A stretch of 45,207 bases of DNA from Ancrocorticia sp052089425 (GTDB taxonomy: Bacteria > Actinomycetota > Actinomycetes > Actinomycetales > Actinomycetaceae): assembly GCF_052089425.1 (NCBI RefSeq), contig NZ_JBQCZW010000020.1:1-45207 (forward strand), in the 5' to 3' direction. Both the position numbers and the translations under genes were made by a program. Shown here in pieces: positions 32,307 to 40,416 of the stretch; the first letter of the stretch is position 1; every line of letters begins with the position of its first letter. Below the pieces are notes generated by a model. It did no database searches. It saw only the letters and a list, made by a program, of their open reading frames with translations, and had not been told where the DNA came from.

Positions 32307-32447
32307 GACCGCCCTCGTCCAACCTTTCAACGTTCTAACTGACCTGAGTCTAGTTGATAGGCGACGCTCCGCCCAAAGACGGAGGGCCTGTGGATAACTT
32401 CTGCAAGGCAGGCGTCCCTGTGGTGGGCTTGGGGCGAGGTGATGGAC

Positions 32448-32951
32448 ATGCGATACGTGGCGGCAGGATGCGCTTTTGGGGTGGGACTGGCGTTCGCCGT
32501 GATCATTGGGTTGCCAGGGGCGGACCACGCGGAGAAACCGGCACCCATCGCCACACGTGCCGAAACCGCACCCGGTCCGTGCGATGGCGATATTGCGTGG
32601 GAGGTATCCGAACTTGTTGAGGCCCGCGACGTGGCGCTGCGTGAATCGGACGCGCCGGGCCTTCTCGCGTTGAGCGGTGAGGGAAGCAAGGCCCGCGCGG
32701 ATGATGAGGAGCTGCTGGCTTCCATGGCAGGCTATGAGATCCTCACGTTAAGCACGCGTGTGGATGCCGTGACCGTTGTGAGCTGTGAGGACAGCGTTCC
32801 GGCCGCGCGGCTTGAAGTATGGACCACTCAGGAGATTCTGGAGATTCAGGGCGAGGAGCCCGTGGGGGAGTTACCCTCGCGTTGTGCCCAGTGGGACGTG
32901 GCCGGGATTCCGTGGAGAGTGGAGGCCGTGAGTGAGTGCGTGGGGGATTGA
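32448..32951 (+). CDS. Exported or membrane-anchored small protein, unknown function
   Basis: The 167-aa protein has an N-terminal hydrophobic stretch (MRYVAAGCAFGVGLAFAVIIG) that can act as a signal anchor. It is followed by an acidic domain with four cysteines outside the hydrophobic stretch (APGPCDGD, VSCEDS, PSRCAQW, SECVGD), which could form two disulfide bonds outside the cell. Two repeated-like helical stretches (ELVEARDVALRESDAPGLLA) precede a strand-rich half. ATG 32448 is preferred because gcgagg is 8 nt upstream; ATG 32442 is also possible. No family is recognised. It is divergent from DUF4191 and has a terminator shared with sucB. Confidence 0.7.
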   Translation: MRYVAAGCAFGVGLAFAVIIGLPGADHAEKPAPIATRAETAPGPCDGDIAWEVSELVEARDVALRESDAPGLLALSGEGSKARADDEELLASMAGYEILTLSTRVDAVTVVSCEDSVPAARLEVWTTQEILEIQGEEPVGELPSRCAQWDVAGIPWRVEAVSECVGD

Positions 32952-32959
32952 CGACGACG

Positions 32960-32992
32960 AAGGCCGGGGCGCGGTGTCCGCACCCCGGCCTT
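32960..32992. terminator. Bidirectional terminator
   Basis: aaggccgggg (32960-32969) pairs with ccccggcctt (32983-32992), with a further cgg/ccg pairing inside. It separates the convergent small exported protein and sucB genes. Confidence 0.8.
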
Positions 32993-33013
32993 TGAAGGCT
33001 CAGTGGCTAACTG

Positions 33014-34696
33014 CTAGATACCGAGATCGCTCTCAAAATCGCCCGATTCAAGGCGGCGCTTGAGATCGGAGAGGTAGCGGCCAGCATCTGCACCGTCAAC
33101 CAAGCGGTGATCGTAGCTCAGGGCCAAGTAGACCATCGAGCGCAGGCCAATCACTTCGTTGCCATCTGCATCCTTGATCACTGCCGGACGCTTGACGATA
33201 GTGCCAATACCCAGAATTGCAACCTCAGGCTGGTTGATGATCGGAGTATCGAACAGGGCCCCAGCGGAACCCGTGTTCGTGATGGTGAACGTGGATCCGG
33301 ACAGATCGCCGGGAGCGATCGAGCCGTCGCGCACGGCAGCGGCCTTTTCGTTGATGGCCTTGGCGATTCCTGCGATGTTGAGATCGCCGGCGTCCTTGAT
33401 CACGGGAACCATGAGGCCCTTGGGTGCGTCAACCGCGATGCCCAGATGCTCGTGATCCCAGTAGTGCACCTGCTTGCCATCGATGGAGGCGTTGACCTTC
33501 GGATGCGATTTGAGCGTATCCGTGGCTGCCTTGACGAAGAAGGGGAGGAAGGTGAGCTTTGTGCCGGCCTTCTCCTGGAACTCCGCCTTCTTTGCGCCGC
33601 GTAGGGCAACGATCTTGGTGACATCCGCTTCGATCACCGTGGTCAGCTGGGCCGAGACCTGCAGGGACTCCACCATGCGCTTGGCAATGACCGTGCGCAT
33701 GTGCGGCATCTTCTGCGTGGTGCCGCGTAGCTTGGCGGCCTCCGCGGAGGGCTTGGATGGGGCAGCGGCCGGTGCCGGTGCGGCTGGGGCTGGAGCAGCT
33801 GCTTCCTTGGCCTTCGCTTCCTCAGCTTCCTTGGCGGCCTTGATGGCATCCTCTACATCCTGACGGCGAATACGCCCACCGACGCCCGTGCCCTTCAGCG
33901 AGGACAGATCAACGCTGTTCTCGCGTGCGAGCTTGCGAACGATCGGGGTGACGTAGCCACCGGGCTCGGAGCCCGTCTCCACGGGGGCGGCTGGTGCCGG
34001 TGCCGGAGAGGGTGCTGAGGCTGCGGGTGCCGGAGCTGGGCTAGGTGCGGGTGGCGCTGGCGCCTCTGCAGGGGCCTCGGGCTTCGCCGGAGCAGCGGCT
34101 GGCGCAGCCTCGTCGCCGATGTAGGCGAGCACAGTGCCAACTTCTACGGTGTCATCTTCCTCAACGAGGATCTTCTGGAGAATTCCAGCGGCTGGTGCCG
34201 GGACCTCGGAATCTACCTTATCGGTAGAAACCTCGAGGATTGGCTCATCCTGTTCCACTGCATCGCCCACGGCCTTGAGCCATGTGGTGACGGTGCCTTC
34301 GGTCACGGATTCGCCGAGGGCCGGCATCTTGACCTCAATGCCGTCAGAGGATGCGGGTGCATCCGCAGATGGTGCGGAAGCTGCTGGCTCAGCGGGTGCC
34401 TCGGGTTCTGCGGGCGCGGCTTCGGGTGCTGGTTCAGCAGAAGCTGAGCTCTGTGCTGAGCCGTCCCCGATGGTGCCAAGCACTGTACCAACGGCAACTT
34501 CTTCGTCCTCTTGAACCGCGATTGATTCGAGCACGCCGGAAGCGGGAGCCGGAACCTCGGTGTCCACTTTGTCGGTTGAGACTTCGAGGATTGGCTCATC
34601 CTGTTCTACAGCATCGCCAATGCTCTTCAGCCACGTGGTGACCGTACCCTCTGTGACAGATTCACCGAGAGCCGGCATCTTAATGTCTACGGACAT
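33014..34696 (-). CDS. sucB: 2-oxoacid dehydrogenase E2 component (dihydrolipoyl acyltransferase), two lipoyl domains
   Basis: The 560-aa core subunit of the pyruvate or 2-oxoglutarate dehydrogenase complex carries acyl groups on lipoyl-lysine. Lipoyl domain 1 has its lysine at K43 and domain 2 at K160, both in EVSTDKVD. Ala/Pro-rich linkers follow each, then the E1/E3-binding domain (TPIVRKLARENSVDLSSLKG and VGGRIRRQDVEDAI). The catalytic domain ends with the motif SYDHRLVDGADAGRYL, containing the active His and Asp. ATG 34696 is preferred over the frame open to 34762. It follows lpdA by 16 nt in one operon. E1 is not in the window. In actinobacteria one E2 may serve both complexes, so the acyl substrate is uncertain. 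Confidence 0.95.
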   Translation of the reverse strand: MSVDIKMPALGESVTEGTVTTWLKSIGDAVEQDEPILEVSTDKVDTEVPAPASGVLESIAVQEDEEVAVGTVLGTIGDGSAQSSASAEPAPEAAPAEPEAPAEPAASAPSADAPASSDGIEVKMPALGESVTEGTVTTWLKAVGDAVEQDEPILEVSTDKVDSEVPAPAAGILQKILVEEDDTVEVGTVLAYIGDEAAPAAAPAKPEAPAEAPAPPAPSPAPAPAASAPSPAPAPAAPVETGSEPGGYVTPIVRKLARENSVDLSSLKGTGVGGRIRRQDVEDAIKAAKEAEEAKAKEAAAPAPAAPAPAAAPSKPSAEAAKLRGTTQKMPHMRTVIAKRMVESLQVSAQLTTVIEADVTKIVALRGAKKAEFQEKAGTKLTFLPFFVKAATDTLKSHPKVNASIDGKQVHYWDHEHLGIAVDAPKGLMVPVIKDAGDLNIAGIAKAINEKAAAVRDGSIAPGDLSGSTFTITNTGSAGALFDTPIINQPEVAILGIGTIVKRPAVIKDADGNEVIGLRSMVYLALSYDHRLVDGADAGRYLSDLKRRLESGDFESDLGI

Positions 34697-34712
34697 GTGT
34701 TCTTCCCTCGTC

Positions 34713-36089
34713 CTAGTTGTGAGTGTGGAGTGGCTTGCCGGCGAGCGCCAGAACGGCCTCACCGATGGATTCGTTCTGGGTGGGGTGAGCGTGGATGAGG
34801 CCTTCGAAATCTTCGGGGAATGCTTCCCAAGCCACCATCAGCTCGCCTTCGCCTACCTGTTCACCCATGCGGGCACCAATTGCATGGAAACCAACGATTG
34901 GTCCATCCTTCTGGCGCACGAGCTTAACAAACCCTGCTGTTCCGAGCATCTGGGACTTGCCGTTTCCGGCCAAGTTGAACTCCACAGCTTCGATATTGTC
35001 CTTGCCGTACTTTTCTTCTGCCTTGTTCTGGTTCAGCCCAACGGAGGCGATTTCCGGATTGCAGAATGTGACGCGTGGGATCGTATTCTCATCAATGACC
35101 TTCGGGTTGTGCCCCGCAATTTCTTCTGCCACGAATATTCCTTGGAGGAATCCTCGGTGAGCTAGCTGCAGGCCGGGAACAATGTCACCAACGGCGTACA
35201 CGCCCTCAACGTTTGTTTGGAGGCGATCATTGGTGAGGACGAATCCTCGATCCATTTCGATACCAGCTTCTTCGTACCCGAGGTTTGCCGTAGCCGGGCC
35301 GCGGCCGATGGCCACGAGGAGGTAATCGGCATCGAAGGTCTTGCCATCCTGAGTGTGGACGGTGACGCCATTATCATGCTGATCAACGTGATCGAACATG
35401 GTCTTGGTCTTGAACTTAATCCCGCGCTTGCGGAATGCTCGCTCAAGGTTCTTTGATACGGATTCGTCTTCGTTGGGAACCAGATGGGGGAGGCCTTCAA
35501 TGATGGTGACATCTGCACCGTACGATGCCCAGACAGATGCGAATTCCACGCCGATAACGCCGCCGCCCAGAATCACCGCTGAACCGGGCACCTCCTCCAT
35601 GTTGAGTGCTTGATCGGAGGTAATGACGCGGCCAGTGATGTCCAACCCGATGGTTTTGGAGTAGGAGCCGGAGGCGAGAATAACGTTCTTTCCGGTGTAC
35701 CGCGTTCCGTCCACGTCCACAGTGTTCTTATCAACCAAGCGGCCCCAGCCGTTGATGGTATCGACCTTATGGGACTTGATGAGCCCGCTCAGGCCCTTGT
35801 ACATCCGGTCAACAACGCCAGATTTGTAGCTGTTGAGTGCCTGCATATCGATGCCTTCGAAGGAGCCACGCACTCCAATCGAATCGCTTTCGCGCATCTC
35901 ATCGGCAACCTCTGCGGCATGAAGCAAAGCCTTCGTTGGTATGCAGCCGCGGTGCAGGCACGTTCCGCCTACCTTGTCACCTTCGATGAGTGCGACCTTC
36001 AGTCCGAGCTCTGCTGCACGGATGGAGGCTGCGTATCCGCCACTACCAGCTCCGAGCACCACAATGTCGTATTCCTGGGTCTCAGCCAC
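34713..36089 (-). CDS. lpdA: Dihydrolipoamide dehydrogenase (E3)
   Basis: FAD-dependent enzyme of 458 aa that reoxidises dihydrolipoyl groups and reduces NAD. The N-terminal FAD motif is VVLGAGSGGYAASIRAAELG. The redox disulfide is C44/C49 in GGTCLHRGCIPTK, where the usual Asn-Val after the first Cys-Leu is His-Arg. The NAD motif is VILGGGVIGVEFASVWASYG. The C-terminal catalytic dyad His435 and Glu440 lies in HAHPTQNE. The start is GTG with gagggag 8 nt upstream. It forms an operon with sucB. Confidence 0.97.
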   Translation of the reverse strand: MAETQEYDIVVLGAGSGGYAASIRAAELGLKVALIEGDKVGGTCLHRGCIPTKALLHAAEVADEMRESDSIGVRGSFEGIDMQALNSYKSGVVDRMYKGLSGLIKSHKVDTINGWGRLVDKNTVDVDGTRYTGKNVILASGSYSKTIGLDITGRVITSDQALNMEEVPGSAVILGGGVIGVEFASVWASYGADVTIIEGLPHLVPNEDESVSKNLERAFRKRGIKFKTKTMFDHVDQHDNGVTVHTQDGKTFDADYLLVAIGRGPATANLGYEEAGIEMDRGFVLTNDRLQTNVEGVYAVGDIVPGLQLAHRGFLQGIFVAEEIAGHNPKVIDENTIPRVTFCNPEIASVGLNQNKAEEKYGKDNIEAVEFNLAGNGKSQMLGTAGFVKLVRQKDGPIVGFHAIGARMGEQVGEGELMVAWEAFPEDFEGLIHAHPTQNESIGEAVLALAGKPLHTHN

Positions 36090-36349
36090 TTACATCTCCC
36101 TCAAGCTAGGAATGGTCCAACCCTTGCAGTTAGTACCTACGTCCCAATTATCCTCTTTTAGGACGGAAAAATCACAGTTGTTTCATTGTGCCGCGGGCAA
36201 CAGAAGGAAAATACCGTTGCCGGCGAACGCGTTCCTTGCTTGAGAGGTTACCTTCCTGCTGGCGTCAAAGCAGCATATTTGGGAAGTTTCGTGGCCCACG
36301 GCGAACGTTTTGTCTGCGATTCATCGCCGATTCCAGATAGCCTTACACC
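36090..36349. other. Divergent intergenic region between lpdA and the gene at 36350
   Basis: This 260-bp stretch must hold the lpdA-sucB promoter on the minus strand. It contains a leaderless-type box (36338-36343) for the plus strand. No further gene or clear operator could be seen. Confidence 0.6.
36338..36343 (+). promoter_or_regulatory. -10 box for a leaderless transcript
   Basis: TAGCCT ends 7 nt before the ATG at 36350, which has no ribosome binding site. Confidence 0.5.
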
Positions 36350-36709
36350 ATGGGACTTTTCTCGCGCCGAAAGGGCGGCTCTGCTAGCGGTCAGGATGCT
36401 CCGCGCCGTGACCAGAAGGCAGCACGTTCAGCAACGATTGATCACTTTCATCAGTTCGTTTCCTCGCGCACGGGCGTTGAAGGATACTTTGAGCCGGAAA
36501 CACCGCGCGAACAATCGGCGTTGCTGCTGGTGGCCCGCGATGGTGAATGGACTCGCAGGCGCGTCCCGGATCTGAAGACGGCTGTTGATCTCACCGGAAA
36601 AATGGAGATCCCGCTGTATGAAGTGGTGAAGACCGGATACCCGGATTCCATGCGTCAATGGAATGAGCAGAAGCGTAGGGAAGATCGCCGGCGGGGGCGT
36701 CAGAATTGA
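36350..36709 (+). CDS. Conserved small actinobacterial protein, unknown function
   Basis: The 119-aa soluble, basic protein has a middle domain with HFHQFVSSRTGVEGYFEPETP, ALLLVARDGEWTRRRVP and IPLYEVVKTGYPDSMRQWNEQ, a pattern I recall from actinobacterial proteins often loosely labelled oxidoreductases without evidence. The N-terminus MGLFSRRKGG and the Arg-rich C-terminus are low complexity. The start is ATG without ribosome site, with TAGCCT 7 nt before it. The next gene overlaps its stop by 4 nt (TTGA), suggesting translational coupling and cotranscription with pyrD. Confidence 0.8.
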   Translation: MGLFSRRKGGSASGQDAPRRDQKAARSATIDHFHQFVSSRTGVEGYFEPETPREQSALLLVARDGEWTRRRVPDLKTAVDLTGKMEIPLYEVVKTGYPDSMRQWNEQKRREDRRRGRQN

Positions 36710-37140
36710 GTGACGAACAGCCATTAGCCGATGATCGGACCTCTACCCACGGATGGCCGTGGGTTTTGCTGTGCCTGTTGGCCGTGGGCGCCGTCCTGTT
36801 CACGTGGCGGGGGATTGTGGCGTCCACTCAGGAATTTGTTGATGGCGATATTCCGGCGGCCGTCCTGACTCTTGTTGCCGATGTGTCGTGGCTTGCCGGA
36901 GCAATCGGCTTGCTCCACAACGGGCGGAAAATGCGCATTGTTGCTGCTCTGACATGGACCATCAATGTGGTGGCTCCCATTTTCCTTCTCTTCATGAGCC
37001 ATTCCCAGATCGTACCCGTGAGCCCATGGTTTGACGGGGGATCCACATATTTCTACCTACCAACGATCGGCGCTGTTGCAGCGCTCGTGTGGTTGGTGTG
37101 GTCCTCACCCTCACACATAGCAACGCGTAACGGAGGATAA
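36706..37140 (+). CDS. Small multi-pass membrane protein, unknown function
   Basis: The 144-aa protein has about four hydrophobic segments (roughly residues 17-38, 50-68, 78-98 and 115-133) separated by short loops, a typical small integral membrane protein. The start is taken as TTG at 36706, overlapping the previous stop as TTGA, since no ATG or GTG in frame precedes the first membrane segment with a ribosome site. The pyrD GTG follows its stop by 1 nt, so all three genes are probably translated together. No family is recognised. Confidence 0.7.
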   Translation: MSDEQPLADDRTSTHGWPWVLLCLLAVGAVLFTWRGIVASTQEFVDGDIPAAVLTLVADVSWLAGAIGLLHNGRKMRIVAALTWTINVVAPIFLLFMSHSQIVPVSPWFDGGSTYFYLPTIGAVAALVWLVWSSPSHIATRNGG

Positions 37141-37141
37141 C

Positions 37142-38164
37142 GTGCTTTATCAATGGCTCTATCGCCACCTGTTGGTTCACACAGATCCGGAGAAGGCACA
37201 CGACGGTGCGATGAAGGCAATCGGCGCTTTCGGGCGTTCCCCGTTGGCACGGCCATGCGCCGCCACTGTGGGGTATACGGGTGGTGGCCGTTTCGCGGGT
37301 ATTCTGGGGCGCCCGGTGCCCGGCAGGCTCGGACTTGCCGCCGGTCAGGATAAGGATGCCGAGGCCGTTCTTGGCACCATCGCTTTGGGCTTCGGCTTCA
37401 CCGAAGTTGGCACGATTACGCCACTGCCTCAGCCGGGTAATGAGGCGCCACGCCTGTGGCGCGTACCGGAGGAGAGCGCTTTCCGCAATCGGATGGGATT
37501 CAACAACCAGGGGGCCGATGCAGCCGCGGCGGAACTGGCAAGGCTCCGCTCCACGAAACGGGGGCGTTCGGCCATCGTTGGCGTGAACATCGGGAAGAAC
37601 AAGTGGACAACGGCGGAAGATGCCGCCGCCGATTACGCTGTGTGCGCCACGAAATTGGCGAGGTATGCCGATTACTTGGTGATTAATGTGTCCTCACCGA
37701 ACACGCCGGGCTTGCGCGATCTGCAAGCGGTCAGCTCGCTGAAGGAGATTGCCAGAGCCACACGAGAGGCTGCGCTGCGCGCTGGCGAACGCCACGTTCC
37801 CGTTCTCATCAAAATCGCCCCTGACCTTGCCCATGATGATGTTGCAGCGGTGGCTGACATGGTGGGCGAAGAGGAACTGGACGGCATTGTCGCATCCAAC
37901 ACCACGATTGCCCACACCTACGGCGAAGGCGGGCTTTCCGGCGCGCCGCTCCTTGATAGGGCAACGGAAACTGTTGCCTATCTGAGGTCTGTTTTGGGAC
38001 CAGACAAGATCATCATTGGTGTGGGCGGCATCTTCAACGCAAACGACGCCCACCGAATGGTGAGCGCCGGAGCGGATCTGGTTGAGGTACTCACGGGATT
38101 CATCTACGAAGGCCCGTTCATGCCAGGAAAGGTGAACCGAGCACTCGCGCGCACGGCCGGATGA
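37142..38164 (+). CDS. pyrD: Dihydroorotate dehydrogenase (quinone), class 2
   Basis: Membrane-associated FMN enzyme of 340 aa that oxidises dihydroorotate to orotate in pyrimidine synthesis and passes electrons to quinone. Class 2 features are the N-terminal helical extension (LYQWLYRHLLVHTDPEKAH) and a catalytic Ser in NVSSPNTPGLRDLQ (183-196). The FMN-site tract LGLAAGQDKDAEA contains Lys71, and later motifs are VLIKIAPDL, VASNTTI and IIGVGGIFNANDA. GTG 37142 has cggagga before it. It abuts the convergent DUF3043 gene with no spacer. Confidence 0.96.
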   Translation: MLYQWLYRHLLVHTDPEKAHDGAMKAIGAFGRSPLARPCAATVGYTGGGRFAGILGRPVPGRLGLAAGQDKDAEAVLGTIALGFGFTEVGTITPLPQPGNEAPRLWRVPEESAFRNRMGFNNQGADAAAAELARLRSTKRGRSAIVGVNIGKNKWTTAEDAAADYAVCATKLARYADYLVINVSSPNTPGLRDLQAVSSLKEIARATREAALRAGERHVPVLIKIAPDLAHDDVAAVADMVGEEELDGIVASNTTIAHTYGEGGLSGAPLLDRATETVAYLRSVLGPDKIIIGVGGIFNANDAHRMVSAGADLVEVLTGFIYEGPFMPGKVNRALARTAG

Positions 38165-38863
38165 TTATTTACTCTTCTTCTGAGCGCGGTGTGCCTTGCG
38201 AGCGGGCTTCAGCAGCGTTGGGGAGCCGCCCTCGGGGTATTCGCCCCGCTTGACCATCGGGACGGGCAAGCGCCAACGCCGCAGGTAGAACGTGCGGGTA
38301 AACATCTGCCACGTGAAGCGCGGGGGAACGCTATCGGCGCCGAACTTGTATTCGCTCAGTAGGCGGGCGTTGCGAGTTGCCCACGCCGAATCGACAATCA
38401 TGAGAATAAAGAGGGCGTAGATCGCGATAGTCACGATAATGAAAAGCTCAGGGTTGAAGCCCTGAAGCACGATCGTGACCAGAAGGACGAGCGCTAACGG
38501 CATGAAACCCAGTCCGATACCCGAACGGGCATCGAGGTAATCGCGTGCGAATCTGCGAACCGGCCCTGCGTGCTGGATAGGCATGTTTCGCTCATCGCCG
38601 GTCTTCATGGCGCGCTGTTCCTTTTGCCAACGAGCATCAGCCTTGGCACGATCAGCTTGCTTGAGCGCCTTCTTCTCCGCCTTGGACATCTTGCTGCGAT
38701 CGGAGATCAACGGGCTGCGATGGGCGGCTTCCACATCGCGCCGCTTGGGAGTGGGCGTCCCCTTCTTTGGGGAGTATCCCTTGGGTAGGGCCGGTGTGGA
38801 TTCCAGCTGAGTCTCCTCGGCCGGGGCTTCCTCAGGTGAAGTTCCCTTCTTACCTTTGATCAC
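38165..38863 (-). CDS. DUF3043 membrane protein
   Basis: The 232-aa protein has a long, Lys-rich cytoplasmic N-terminus (KKGTPTPKRRDVEAAHRSPL and SKMSKAEKKALKQADRAKAD), then two membrane segments (about 122-142 and 146-165), and a basic C-terminus with YLRRWRLPVPMVKRGEYP. This is the DUF3043 pattern of actinobacteria. GTG 38863 is chosen for the ggagaacac just before it; the frame open to 38905 has no ribosome site. Function unknown. Confidence 0.85.
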   Translation of the reverse strand: MIKGKKGTSPEEAPAEETQLESTPALPKGYSPKKGTPTPKRRDVEAAHRSPLISDRSKMSKAEKKALKQADRAKADARWQKEQRAMKTGDERNMPIQHAGPVRRFARDYLDARSGIGLGFMPLALVLLVTIVLQGFNPELFIIVTIAIYALFILMIVDSAWATRNARLLSEYKFGADSVPPRFTWQMFTRTFYLRRWRLPVPMVKRGEYPEGGSPTLLKPARKAHRAQKKSK

Positions 38864-38993
38864 GTGTTCTCCATCTCGGGTCAGGCCCACGGCGTGTGTG
38901 AGCATACAGTTCTATACTACGTCCGGTAGTTCTGCTACCTCCACACGGGGCAATGTGTAGTCGCTCCCGAAATGGGCGCTGGGGCTGAGGATT

Positions 38994-39011
38994 CGCCGTC
39001 GTCGTCAAAAA
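38994..39011. repeat. 18-bp dispersed repeat, copy 2
   Basis: Exact second copy of the repeat at 29938-29955, in the same orientation, in the divergent intergenic region between DUF3043 and the M20 peptidase. It lies 46 bp before the peptidase start. Confidence 0.5.
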
Positions 39012-39045
39012 CCCACAAGCGTTCGCTCCTGATAATTGAAGTGGC

Positions 39046-39051
39046 TAGTCT
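39046..39051 (+). promoter_or_regulatory. -10 box for a leaderless transcript
   Basis: TAGTCT ends 7 nt before the ATG at 39058, and there is no ribosome binding site. Confidence 0.5.
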
Positions 39052-39057
39052 TGGATT

Positions 39058-40416
39058 ATGACTACCTTTGAGGAAATTGCATCTACCGTCGATGCTCAGT
39101 TGCCCACCCATCGTGGCCAGCTGGAGAATCTTGTCCGCATCCCCTCGGTCTCCGCTGATTCCTTCGATCAGGAGCAGGTTCGCCGCAGCGCCGAGGCTGT
39201 TGCCGAACTTGCCCGCGAACGTGGGCTCGATACCGAAGTCATCCAGCTGACGACGGCCTCCGGCAAGGTGGGCCGTCCCGCCGTACTGGCGCACCGTCAG
39301 GCACAAGATGGCAAGCCCACGATCCTGCTGTACGCGCACCACGATGTTCAGCCTGAGGGCGATCGCGCTGGGTGGAACTCTGATCCCTTTGAGCCGGTGG
39401 AGCGTGACGGGCGTCTGTTCGGACGCGGTACCGCCGATGACAAGGCCGGGATCATGGTGCATATGGGAGCGCTCGCGGCCCTCGGGGAATCCACTGGCGT
39501 TGGTGTCACTCTATTCATCGAAGGTGAGGAAGAGGTTGGTTCTCCAACGTTCCACGATTTCCTTGATGCCTACCGGGACCGCCTGAAGGCGGACGTGATT
39601 GTTGTTGCCGATTCCAATAACTGGAAGGTGGGCACCCCATCGCTGACCACCTCGTTGCGTGGAGTCACCAGTATGTCCGTGCAATTGGATGTGTTGGACC
39701 ACGCGCTCCACTCCGGCGCATACGGTGGCCCCATCCTGGACGCCGTGACCCTCATGTCCCGGTTGATTTCCACCCTTCACAATCCGGACGGTTCCGTGGC
39801 CGTATCCGGACTGACGTCTTATGACGATGCAGAAGCCGAATACGCTGAAGCTGACCTGCGCGCAGATGCCGGAGTGTTGGACGGCGTTGAGCTTGCCGGC
39901 CACGGATCTCTTGCGTCCCGGCTGTGGACCCAGCCGGCCATCAGCGTGATCGGCATGGACGTCACGAGCGTGGCGAAATCATCGAACACGCTCATCCCAT
40001 CGTGCACCGCCCAGATCTCCATGCGCGTTGCCCCGGGCCAGGCCCCCCGCGAGGCCGCCGAGGCGCTCAAGGCGCATCTGGAAGCACACGCACCGTTGGG
40101 TGCCCACGTTGCCGTGAACATCGAAGAAACCGGTCCCGCCTTCAAGGCCGGCGAGGACACGCCAGCCACGGTTGCCGCGCGCTGGGCGCTTGAGACGGCG
40201 TGGGGAACCGAATCGGTGGATATTGGTGTGGGCGGGTCCATCCCGTTCATCGCAGATCTACACGAGGTGTTCCCGGCGGCCGAAATCTTGGTGACTGCCG
40301 TGGAGGATCCCGATACTCGCGCTCACTCGCAAAACGAATCTCTGCATCTTGCCGATTGGCGTAACGCCATTGTGGCGGAGGCGGCGCTTATCGCGCGGCT
40401 CGGCAACGAACTGTGA
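39058..40416 (+). CDS. M20-family dipeptidase / metallopeptidase
   Basis: Cytoplasmic zinc peptidase of 452 aa, of the carnosinase-like M20 branch that cleaves dipeptides or related amides. The metal ligands and catalytic residues lie in LLYAHHDVQPEGDR (His94 or His95), GRGTADDKAG (Asp127) and IEGEEEVGSPTF (Glu158/159), with a further motif in DALHSGAYGGPILD-like HALHSGAYGG and the C-terminal His in RAHSQNESL. Between them is the dimerisation domain. The start lacks a ribosome site and has a TAGTCT box 7 nt upstream. The next gene overlaps its stop by 4 nt. The substrate is not known. Confidence 0.93.
   Translation: MTTFEEIASTVDAQLPTHRGQLENLVRIPSVSADSFDQEQVRRSAEAVAELARERGLDTEVIQLTTASGKVGRPAVLAHRQAQDGKPTILLYAHHDVQPEGDRAGWNSDPFEPVERDGRLFGRGTADDKAGIMVHMGALAALGESTGVGVTLFIEGEEEVGSPTFHDFLDAYRDRLKADVIVVADSNNWKVGTPSLTTSLRGVTSMSVQLDVLDHALHSGAYGGPILDAVTLMSRLISTLHNPDGSVAVSGLTSYDDAEAEYAEADLRADAGVLDGVELAGHGSLASRLWTQPAISVIGMDVTSVAKSSNTLIPSCTAQISMRVAPGQAPREAAEALKAHLEAHAPLGAHVAVNIEETGPAFKAGEDTPATVAARWALETAWGTESVDIGVGGSIPFIADLHEVFPAAEILVTAVEDPDTRAHSQNESLHLADWRNAIVAEAALIARLGNEL

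Noticed and set aside
34120..34696. Large near-direct repeat within sucB as a mobile or recombination element
   Set aside because: It is the duplicated lipoyl domain and its Ala/Pro linker, a normal feature of E2 proteins.
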